DNA from: Ichthyophis bannanicus
Taxonomy: Eukaryota > Chordata > Amphibia > Gymnophiona > Ichthyophiidae
Assembly: GCA_033557465.1 (NCBI GenBank)
Contig: CM066043.1
Location: 83,916,662 to 83,980,661 of the forward strand
Direction: 5' to 3'
Length of the DNA: 64,000 bases
Part shown: piece by piece, positions 56,125-64,000 of the stretch
Position numbering within the stretch: position 1 is the first letter of the stretch
Layout: every line of letters starts with the position of its first letter
Notes under the pieces: generated by a model
Seen by the model: the letters and a program-made list of their open reading frames with translations, nothing else
The model's database searches: none
What the model was told of the DNA's origin: nothing
Program-made: the position numbers and the translations under genes

Positions 56125-57010
56125 GTGCCTCAATACCATTTGTATGGACAGTAAGGATAAAGAGACTACCAGATTTCTACGTTACTATACTCCAGTGCCA
56201 ACTGCCAGCCACATAAGGAAGTACTATACACCCTGCTCATTTAGAACCCATAGCAAACCCACCGTTTCATAACAGCACTACCAGGACTCTCAAAGCACCA
56301 AACCCTACCTATCCACAGGCAACACTGCAGTTATTAAAGCAATATATCTCTGAGAATACCAATATATCTCACTAGGGGAAAGAGAACAAGTGAATCTGTC
56401 ACATAGAAATTAGATGAACAGAATACTGCAGCTCGGTTACACATGCAGAACATAGTCCATCACCAAACATAGAACAAGGGATCACAATTTAGAAATATGA
56501 AGACAATAATTAAACTGGGAACCCCAAAAGCCAAATTTGGAATATACAACAACACTGGAGAAATAAAACTATAAATGAATTTCCTCTTGTACTAAACAAA
56601 CGCAAAAATGTTAGCGATGCACATTTCCCAGAGATGACATATTTTAGTTAATAAATTTTCTACCTTTTGTTGTTTTAGCATTTTATTTTTCAGTTGCAAT
56701 TGCACCTGTCACTTTCTTCTGCTTTCTTTTTATCTTCTGCTAACTCCATTGTCTGCTGTCCATTTGTAATTTTTTCTCTCTTCTAGCTTTTTCCATTCTC
56801 TCTACATCTACCTCTAGCAAACTGATCTGTCTCCTTTTGCTCTTTCTTCCATTTCTTTCTTTATTCCTTTTTCATCCACTCAAATTTCACCCTGCCATCC
56901 TCAGTGCCCACTTACTCTACCAATACTCAGCCAATACGATTTTTCTTCCTTCCCACACAAAATATCTGTTCCCCTCACCATCCTCATTCCCCAAGCTTCT
57001 TTTTTTCCTT
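56125..57010. other. No recognised feature; C/T-rich toward the end
   Basis: AT-rich to about 56690, then pyrimidine-rich. No coding support. Confidence 0.4.
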
Positions 57011-57019
57011 TGTCAGTCC

Positions 57020-57490
57020 CAGCCTTACCCCCTTCTGATCCTCCCCCAGCATCAACTCCCTTTTAGTTCCAGCCCCTCCCGGCATCCACTCCCTTCCAAT
57101 TCCATTTGCCCATCCTCCTCATCAGCTTATTTCCAGTCCTAGTCCCCCAGTATCAGTCCTCCTCCAGTCCCTCCCAGCATCCGCTCCCTTGCAGTCCCAG
57201 TCCCACATCCCCAGGCCATTTCCAGTCCTAACCCCCCCAGTATTAGTCCTCCTCTAGTCTGTCCTAGCATCAGCTCTCTTCTAGTCTTGGTCCTCCATCC
57301 CCAGTCTATTTTCAATCCTAACCCCCCAGTACCAGTCCTCCTCCAGTACCTCCCAGTATCCGCTCCGTTCCAGTACCAGTTCCCCATTCCACAACATCAG
57401 CCCATTTCCAGTCCTGCCCCCCCCCCATTCCCATTCTGGTCCCCTGCCACCCCACCCCCGTTCCATTCTAGCCCCCAATCCCCCCCTCCA
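57020..57490. repeat. C-rich minisatellite with 90-bp higher-order period
   Basis: The phrase ending cccccag before tatcagtcctcctcc recurs with ends at 57150, 57240 and 57329, a 90/89-bp period built of roughly 30-bp parts. In reverse it reads ttaggactggaaat with ggactggaggaggactg, matching the 4.4-5.5 kb array in opposite orientation. Confidence 0.82.
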
Positions 57491-57531
57491 GCCACACACC
57501 AAAAGGGGCCCCGCGTCTGACCGGCTTCAGA

Positions 57532-57752
57532 AGGAGCCAGGGAGGCCCAAAGCCGTGGCTGACCTCTGCACAGCCGCAGGAGTAAAGAGCAGCATTTTCC
57601 TTCTCTCCCACAGCTGCGATAAAAAGGAGCCCGTCAGCACGCTGAGTGCCAGGAGGTCAAACGAGGGCACGTCCGACACACGCAGACAGGTTCCTTTTTA
57701 TCGCAGCCGCGGGAGAGAAGGCAAATGGGACTTCGAGCCTCCCTGGCTCCTG
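57532..57752. repeat. Palindrome, about 220 bp
   Basis: ggagccagggaggc (57533) pairs with gcctccctggctcc (to 57751), and ccttctctcccacagctgcg (from about 57599) pairs with cgcagccgcgggagagaagg (to 57722), including a gataaaaagga stem. The short spacer is near 57660. Confidence 0.82.
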
Positions 57753-57779
57753 CACAGTGGATGGGCCGGCCCTGCCTAT

Positions 57780-58180
57780 ACACGGCAGTGGCTAGCTTCC
57801 ATCACTGAACCTTATACCCAGATATGCAATGCCGGGGTCATATCACCCACCGGCATTGAATATCCAGGCTGGCCAGACAGCACAGAAGCCAACCGGACAG
57901 TGCTGATGTTTAGCCACTGCCCGGTTAGGTTTGGTGGCAGAAGTTAGGACAGCTTTTACTGTGCCTAATTTTCACCACTTAGGGATAAGTGGGCAGTGAT
58001 TGAATATCACGGCTGCCTGGTTGTCCCCGGGTGCCACAGCTAGCATTGGGGCATCCAGCAATGGCACCCACAGATATTCAGCGACAGTAACAGCATTAGT
58101 GCTGCTGAATATCTTGGTCACCGCGACTAATGAAGTTAGCACATCTACTAGCCACTTTGATCATTTTAAATATCGTGCCC
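57780..58180. mobile_element. TATTCAGC-type repeat, copy 1
   Basis: Rich in attgaatatcc, agatattcagc, ctgctgaatatc and agccactgcccggtta. Similar order in copies at 59.0 and 60.0 kb (catccgggttggc, agccactgcctggttatcc, tagcattggggca). Probably an old non-autonomous transposon; termini not defined. Confidence 0.5.
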
Positions 58181-58685
58181 TATCTTACCAGAGGACAAAA
58201 CTCTTTGCTATCATTGACATTATTAGTACAGCCAAAGACCACTAGCAATTCCAAGACTTGAGGCTGAAACTCAAAAGCTTTTATGAGCTCACCACTTGTG
58301 TAGATTTCCGTGTCAAGCTCTTTTGTGTGAGCTTTGAGACACTGGCAAACTGTGTGGTCCAGCCATAGAGTGAGACTTACACTGCTGGTTGGTTATACAG
58401 AGGAGATGGTTAGATGTCAGTGCCATTGTGAAACAGATGGCTAAGTTCCTCCCTTGGTCTTCTCCTCCAATGCTCCCTTCCTTCCCCATGCCTTCTGGCA
58501 CTACTCTTCGAAGACCCTTATTGACACAGAAAACAGGTAGTTATAAACACTCACGCCAGTCTTCTGCTGTCCTGGAACTTTCTCTTCTTCTTCTTTCACT
58601 TTCTTTCGTGGAGTCTAGCAGCACGTCCAGTTCTCCTCTCAGCACTGATAAATAACCTTTATGTTCCAGACTTCCTTGTGCACCC
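58181..58685. other. No recognised feature
   Basis: Non-coding by inspection. Confidence 0.4.
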
Positions 58686-58689
58686 TTTG

Positions 58690-59012
58690 GAAACATACCC
58701 ATCAGGTCCAGTATTCTGTTTCCAACAGTGGCCAATCCAGTTCACGTTAGCTGTCGGCAGGGCCCGTGCAAGGACTGGAGGTGGCCTAGGCAGGTCCCTC
58801 ATTCTGCCATCCCCTCCACCCTGGCTCATCATCTCTATTGGCACCTCTCTCTGGGGCCTACAGCGGCAGCAATTGCACCTAAAACTGTGATGCAGCACTA
58901 ACCTAGCTACACTAACAGCTTTTACTACATCCTCTAGCAATGAATTCCAGAGTCTGATTACGGGCTGTGTGAAAACATATTTTCTCTGATTAGTCTTCAA
59001 TGTACCACTGGC
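58690..59012 (-). mobile_element. CR1 3' fragment with 145-bp replacement
   Basis: tccagtattctgtttccaac to gttcacgttagctgtc (58708-58755) and ctagctacactaacagc to attagtcttcaatgtacc (58904-59005) are CR1 in antisense. The intervening 58756-58903 is unrelated GC-rich sequence (gggcccgtgcaaggactgg). Confidence 0.75.
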
Positions 59013-59014
59013 AT

Positions 59015-59235
59015 TGAACATCCGGGTTGGCATTCTTCAGCCACTGCCTGGTTATCCCCTGGTGCCGCCTCCTCTCCACCCCCCAGAACACCTCGATGCC
59101 AGCTGGCTAGCATTGGGGCATTCAGCGGCAGCGCCTGGGCATATATAGCTGAATATCCCAGTCGCCATGATGAACGGAATTAACAGGTCTGCTAACCAAG
59201 TTAAACGTTTTCAATATCAGATCCAATGTTTTGGG
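59015..59235. mobile_element. TATTCAGC-type repeat, copy 2
   Basis: Shares catccgggttgg, agccactgcctggttatcc, tagcattggggcattcagc and gctgaatatcccagtcg with copy 1. Confidence 0.5.
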
Positions 59236-59341
59236 GGATTTCCATGCATGGCAATAGCTTGAGTATGCTACTGGAGATGTCCTATTTACCATATTCATGC
59301 TTAAAGCTTATTGCATTACTTGTAAAATTGTGCTTAATATA

Positions 59342-59551
59342 CAGGGTGGCCCAAAAAAAGTGAGAACATCTCGTAGCATATAAGTTATTTAAAATTTTAA
59401 AAAGACAGATGTAAACGATTGACAAATTTTAAAAAAAAGATGGCGACCGGAAATTGTCGAAATAAAGACATTATATAGCTAAAAAAGGTAAATAAGTAAA
59501 CTATTTAAGCTTTTAATTTATGAGATGTTCTCACTTTTTTCGGCCACCCTG
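59342..59551. mobile_element. mariner-like MITE, 210 bp, TA duplication
   Basis: Ends cagggtggcccaaaaaaa... and ...ttttttcggccaccctg form inverted repeats of about 30 bp including gtgagaacatctc and gagatgttctcac. TA flanks both sides (59340-59341 and 59552-59553). Tc1/mariner elements duplicate TA. No transposase, so it is non-autonomous. Confidence 0.88.
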
Positions 59552-59989
59552 TACATGTAAGGTTCAATATTCAGTACTCTGAACCAAGAAAGCTTGGTTT
59601 CTGGGTATCAAATATGGATACAATTGGCATATCATCCTGAGGGCATAATAGCTTGTTTTCATTACAGACCCTGCTTGGACAAATGTGAATCAAATTGTAT
59701 CCCAAAACTCACTCTCTCTTCAACTACACATAAAGTCTTTTCATGCAGTCTAATCCAAGAGCACAGGGAAGCTCCTGTCCAAGAAATCCATACTCCCAAA
59801 GTTCAGTATTAACACGACAGGTCAGCCAGTCTGCCATCTGTTCTACACACCTCTCTAATTTTAAGATTATAGACAGCTGGTTCTCTGGTGCACCCAATAC
59901 TAATTGAAAAGTCCCTCTAAGGGGATTGTTTGATTTCAATGGGGCCGCAGCTCCGATAACGATCGGAAATCGCTACCGCAGCTTTGTAA

Positions 59990-60250
59990 ACAAGCCCCTA
60001 AATGTTCCAGCACTATCCAGATACTGACGGTATCTGGGATGAAGTAAGGGTGTTCTGTCTTGCTATCCAGATACTGACGGTATTCAGTTGTTATATGGAT
60101 AGTTAAGCAGTTTAATTTGGATCAGCAAAAAGGGTGAGACCTAAATTGAACCACTTAGCTATACATATAGCAGCTGAATATTGCTGCTATAATCACAGTT
60201 GTCAGTGGTAAGTGCTCTCCGTCTGTATTGAGCGCTACGGTGTATCCATA
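59990..60250. mobile_element. TATTCAGC-type repeat, copy 3
   Basis: Contains gacggtattcagttg and agctgaatattgctgc. The 21-mer core ctatccagatactgacgg occurs twice, at 60013 and 60063. Relation to the other copies is weaker. Confidence 0.4.
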
Positions 60251-60289
60251 TAATGGCACTGAATACGTGGATTTTTTTAAAACACCATG

Positions 60290-60760
60290 ACAACTCAGAC
60301 GATCAGAGAGACAATGGTGAAACATCTGATTATATAATTTGGATGTTACAAACTATTCAAAATGTGGCTGCTAGGGTGATTAAGAGCAGACATGAATTCA
60401 TATTGCCTGCTTTGCGTGAACTACACTGGCTTCCAGTTAAATGTCCTGTTACTTATAAAATGATTATGCTGATGTATAAAGCTTTACATCATTTTACTGT
60501 GGCATCTCTGCTGAAGCCTTATAGACCGTCTCGTGTGTTACGGTCCCAGTCGGCGTGTTTATTGGAGGTTCCATCTCATTGTAGGACACATCTTCTAATG
60601 CTTCATGTCCATATGTTTTCTGTAAGTGCTCCAGAGTACTGGAACTCTTTACCCATTGAGTTGCGCATGGTGTCGGATTTGGAGAGAATAAAGACCCATC
60701 TCCTTAAACAGGCATACTTAGTGGCTGATGGTCTTAATGGTTAAGTATTTTATTTAATGT
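60290..60760 (+). pseudogene. L2-like ORF2 C-terminus
   Basis: Frame to 60744 reads LQTIQNVAARVIKSRHEF, LPALRELHWLPVKCPVTYK, YKALHHFTVASLLKPYRPSR, FSVSAPEYWNSLPIELR and IKTHLLKQAYL. The order and motifs are those of the region after the L2 RT. A third L2-like subfamily by sequence. The UTR is cut at 60760 by a CR1 tail and may resume at 61028. Confidence 0.75.
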
Positions 60761-61027
60761 AAGAGCATCAGCAATGCCATAATGGATCAGACCAAGGTCC
60801 ATCAAACCCAGTATCCTGTTTCCACAGTGGCCAAGCCAGGACACAAGTACCTGGCAGTTTCCCAAAAAGACACACGCATTCCACAATGCTTGTATTGGGG
60901 CAAGCAGTAGATTTCCCGGGTCCTCTTTAATAATGGTTTATGGACCTTTCCTCCAGGAACTTGTCCAAACCTTATTTAAACCCAGCTACACTAACAGCTT
61001 TTACTACATCCTCCGGTAATGAATTCC
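60761..61027 (-). mobile_element. CR1 3' fragment (antisense)
   Basis: gccataatggatcagacc to catcctccggtaatgaattcc. Same subfamily as 53105-53538. It sits inside the 3' UTR of the L2-like copy. Confidence 0.85.
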
Positions 61028-61080
61028 TGTGTTATATTTTATTTTCTGTTTTATGTAATGGTATTGTATAATAGATTATG

Positions 61081-61440
61081 GAGGTCATTCTGGAATGCGA
61101 ATAGCAGGGCTGCACATCCACCCCACTATTCAAATGGAGTATATGCTGCCAGCCAGGCTCCCCACACATACAAGGCCTCTGTGTGGGGAGCACTGGATGA
61201 GGGCTGGTGGGGTAGGGCTGGAGGTAGAGGGAGGGAGGGCAGAGCAGGGGCAGGCCCACGAACCGGGACATACAGGACCGATTCCGGTCACGGCCTTGTA
61301 TGTCCGAATATGGAAAGATAGACGTGGGACTTATTCCACCTGGGAGGTGGAAAAAGTCCCATAGATAGAGAGGATCTGGCTGGGCAGCCCCACAGAGACG
61401 AAGGATCAGCTGCAGGGAGGTCCCCTTTGCTCAAACCAGG
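61081..61440 (+). mobile_element. Relative of the hairpin-chain element
   Basis: Begins ggaggtcattctggaatgcg. Hairpins: ccccacacatac with gtgtgggg near 61160-61190, gacatacagg with ccttgtatgtc at 61266-61304, tgggacttattccacc with ggtggaaaaagtccca at 61326-61362. The second and third correspond to the third and fourth hairpins at 41.34-41.44 kb. Confidence 0.6.
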
Positions 61441-61694
61441 CCCTGGCGGGGATCGGGCGGCAGGGAAAGGAGGTCTGTTGCTGCGGTGGACATTCGTGGC
61501 TTCTGCTGCAGTCCCAGTGTCATGGTGTGTGCAGAATCGGGTGCACGTTCGGCCTGTCCAGTTTTTGAATGGGCTGACAGCCCAGACGTGTCCAGCTTGG
61601 AATGGGGCTCCACATCTGTTTTTATTATATATGTATTTGGTAAACTGCTCAGGTAATCGGTGTGGAAGATAAAAGTTCAAAATAAATAAATAAA
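61441..61694. other. GC-rich sequence then an L2/SINE-like tail
   Basis: The last 55 bases (gtaaactgctcagg to aaataaataaataaa) resemble a sense L2-like or SINE 3' end, immediately followed by the L2-like element at 61695. Confidence 0.45.
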
Positions 61695-62772
61695 TGGTAT
61701 TCACAAGAAATAAGAGTTGCAAAGCGCACACTAAGAAGATTAGAACGAAAATGGAGATTGAACAATTCACACAACTTCCTAACAGAATACTGAGACAAAC
61801 AACGGGAATATAACAATCTAATAAATGAACGCAAACAGCAACACCATACCAACCTAATCATGAAATCTACCAATAGACCAAGAGAACTTTTTAGCATTAT
61901 CCAAAAGCTCACTAAGGATGACACGCAACAAAGCACCCACCATCTTGACCCACAAAAATATGCAGACTACATGAAGTCAAAAAACACAAGCCAAACAAAC
62001 TCTGCCTCACAACAAACAAATGATCACACGATAAAAAAAAACATCAAACATGGGAGAGCTTCAACATACCAACAAAACAGCAAGTAGAAGACATTATATC
62101 TGATCTAAACACAACAACTTCACCATCAGACCCATGCCCAGTGTCATGGATCAAAGCCACAAAAAGCCAGCTCTCTCATCACATTCAAAAAATCTTCAAG
62201 GATTCACTCCAACAAGGATACATGCCGCAATCACTAAAGCATGCAATAATATGACCAATACTTAAAAATAGCAATCTGAGCCCATCTGAACCAAAATCAT
62301 ACCGTCCCATCTCTAGCCTGACATTCCTTGCTAAAGTCGTGGAAAAAGCAGTCCAAAGGCAACTTCAGGACCATATAGATATCAATGCCCCTCTGGACAT
62401 ATATCAGCACAGATTCAAGCCCCAGCACGGCGTGGAAACACTACTCACCTCCCTCTCTGACAATCTCCTAAGAGGCATAGACAACATATAAAACGGCTTC
62501 CTGCTAGTGTTCATGGACATCTCGGCGGCCTTCGATACCGTGTCACACCCTAAGCTACTGCAACGCTTACAACAGATAGGACTATGCAAGAATACCCTAA
62601 AGTGGTTTACATCATACCTGGAAGGGCGAATGCAACAAGTCAAATGCAATCAAAAGACATCCCTACAATTCCCCGTCACACAAGGAATACCTCAAGGCTC
62701 AGCCCTATCTTCAATGCTCTTTAACATCTACATATAGCCCATATGCAACATCATCAAGAACCATAATCTATG
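61695..62772 (+). pseudogene. L2-like LINE, 5'-truncated, several stops
   Basis: Starts tggtattcacaag, the same site as the copy at 50947. Frames give WYSQEIRVAKRTLRRLERKW, NRPRELFSIIQKLTKDD, then YRPISSLTFLAKVVEKAV-like text, FMDISAAFDTVSH (62510), GIPQGSALSSMLFN and NLCYHI at 62772, where an antisense L2-like tail begins just before the YADD codons. Stops include TGA near 61790, TAG 62085-62087, TAA near 62488 and TAG near 62736. Confidence 0.85.
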
Positions 62773-64000
62773 CTACCACATTTATTTATTTATTTATTTA
62801 TTTATCACACATTTATATACCGCTCTTTCCCAAGTATCAAGTGCGGTTTACAATGAACAGAGAAAATTGAAGGTACATGAGTAATCATGTCCTAGTCATT
62901 TACAGGGAACAGGTTTACATATAACAGTATAAATAAGCATGCAAACATTGTTTACATCCTGAGATATAGTGAGGATGTAATGAAAACTTTTTACATATTT
63001 ACATTAGTTTTATACAGTTTGAATTACGTGAAAGCAACATTGTATTAACAGTTTTTACATTTTTTATTATCAGATAGGTGTGTGTCTAGTAGTTTATTAA
63101 CCTGTATCTCTTTGTTTGGTTTGGTTAACCAGAGGTGTGTAATGTGAGGTAAATAGGTGTGTTTTTAGTTTTTTTCTAAATTCTTTAATTTCGGTCAGGA
63201 GGCGAACGTTGTCTGGTAGATTATTCCAGAGAGTCGGTGCACAGTGAGAGAAGGCCCTATTATTGGTTAGTTTTCTAGCTTTTTTAAAGTCTTTAGGTAA
63301 TGATATTGTGTTTGTATTTCCACTCCTTTGAGATCGCTTATTTGGTTCCATGTTGATTAGGTTGTTAAGCGCGGATGGTGCTAGTTTGTTTATCATTTTG
63401 AAGGTGGTAACTAGTATTTTGTATTGTATTCTATTATGAATTGGTAGCCAATGGAGTTTAGCAAGTATTGGTGTAATGTGTTCTTTTGAATTTACATTCA
63501 TAATGATTCTTGCCGCAATATTTTGAGTTAGTTGGATCTTTTTAATGTTTTGCCGCTTGATTCCCTGGAGAATTGTGTTTGCGAAATCGAAGTGTGGGGT
63601 TATGATTGCTTGTATTATCGATATGAAATCTTGTAAGTGAATTAAAGGACGTATTTGTTTCAAAGTCTTGATTTTGAAATGTATGGTTTTTTTAAGGTTT
63701 TTTATGTGTGAGTCCATATTAAGTTTATCATCAAGTATTACTCCTAAGTATTTTATTTCTTTTTTTGTTTTAATTTCATGGTTACTTAGGATGATGGAGT
63801 TTGGGGGTGTATATGTTTTGGCTTTTTGTGACATAGAGGATATCAGTTTTTGTAAAGTTGATATGCAGGTTATGATCAGAGAGCCATGATGTTAGGTCAT
63901 TGAAACATTCTTTTATTTGTTGTAGGGGTGGGTGAGGGATTTTAAATGGTAGATAAAACATCATATCATCAGCATAAATGTGATATTGTACACCGTGACG
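62773..64000 (-). pseudogene. L2-like LINE, antisense, runs off the window
   Basis: The 3' end tttatttatttatttattta at 62773 and tataccgctctttcccaag are followed by the UTR. The frame 63834-63097 reads KEIKYLGVILDDKLNMDSH, ITPHFDFANTILQG, HITPILAKLHWLPIHNR, THLFTSHYTPL. A shift near 63815 leads to the piece with HIYADDMMFYLPF at the window edge. The catalytic box is intact. Confidence 0.88.

Overview
The window looks like repeat-dense intergenic DNA from a large vertebrate genome. Non-LTR retrotransposons of at least five lineages (CR1, L2-like, L1/Tx1-like, RTE/BovB-like and a further Jockey/I-like lineage) dominate, with tRNA-derived SINEs, short inverted-repeat DNA transposons and minisatellites between them. 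I see no prokaryotic operons, rRNA, CRISPR array or phage genes. The mix points to a non-avian, non-placental vertebrate. A caecilian or other amphibian is my best guess, but that rests on remembered repeat composition and is weak. I found no intact host gene; the only non-retroelement coding remnant is a frameshifted zinc-cysteine protein pseudogene near 30.3-30.9 kb.

Layout. 0-1.2 kb: a 157-bp tandem repeat and pyrimidine-rich DNA. 1.2-4.3 kb: a CR1 tail and an antisense L1-like ORF2. 4.4-5.5 kb: a G-rich minisatellite. 6.3-8.2 kb: palindromic repeats, hAT-like ends, CR1 and L2 fragments. 8.9-12.1 kb: an L1-like 5' UTR with ORF1, then gag-like remnants. 12.3-14.8 kb: an RTE/BovB element with an inverted 5' end. 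15.6-19.1 kb: a SINE and a nearly complete CR1 ORF2 in one frame broken by three stops. 19.2-23.5 kb: L1-like, SINE and Jockey-like fragments. 23.5-28.7 kb: one CR1 copy split by an LTR-like element and an L2-like element. 29-36.7 kb: the zinc-protein pseudogene, L1 fragments, a piggyBac-like MITE and two fold-back insertions with long target duplications. 36.7-40.9 kb: a CR1 carrying an ORF1 esterase tail, interrupted by an L2-like element. 41.2-43.1 kb: a hairpin-chain element and a relative. 43.5-48.3 kb: MITEs, a minisatellite and CR1. 48.4-50.8 kb: the longest stretch without recognisable repeats. 50.9-53.6 kb: an L2-like element with an uninterrupted RT frame, inserted inside a CR1 tail. 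54-64 kb: CR1 and L1 ends, minisatellite, MITEs, a mariner-like MITE and oppositely oriented L2-like elements.

The parts interact as parasites and hosts. LINEs supply the reverse transcriptase; one SINE type carries an L2-like 3' tail and another an RTE-like 3' tail, so each probably depends on the matching LINE. Nested insertions give a relative order: CR1 is older than the L2-like and LTR-like insertions. The most unusual items are the two fold-back retroposons with 14-15 bp target duplications, the chain of nine consecutive hairpins at 41.18-41.81 kb, and three L2-like copies that start at almost the same internal site.
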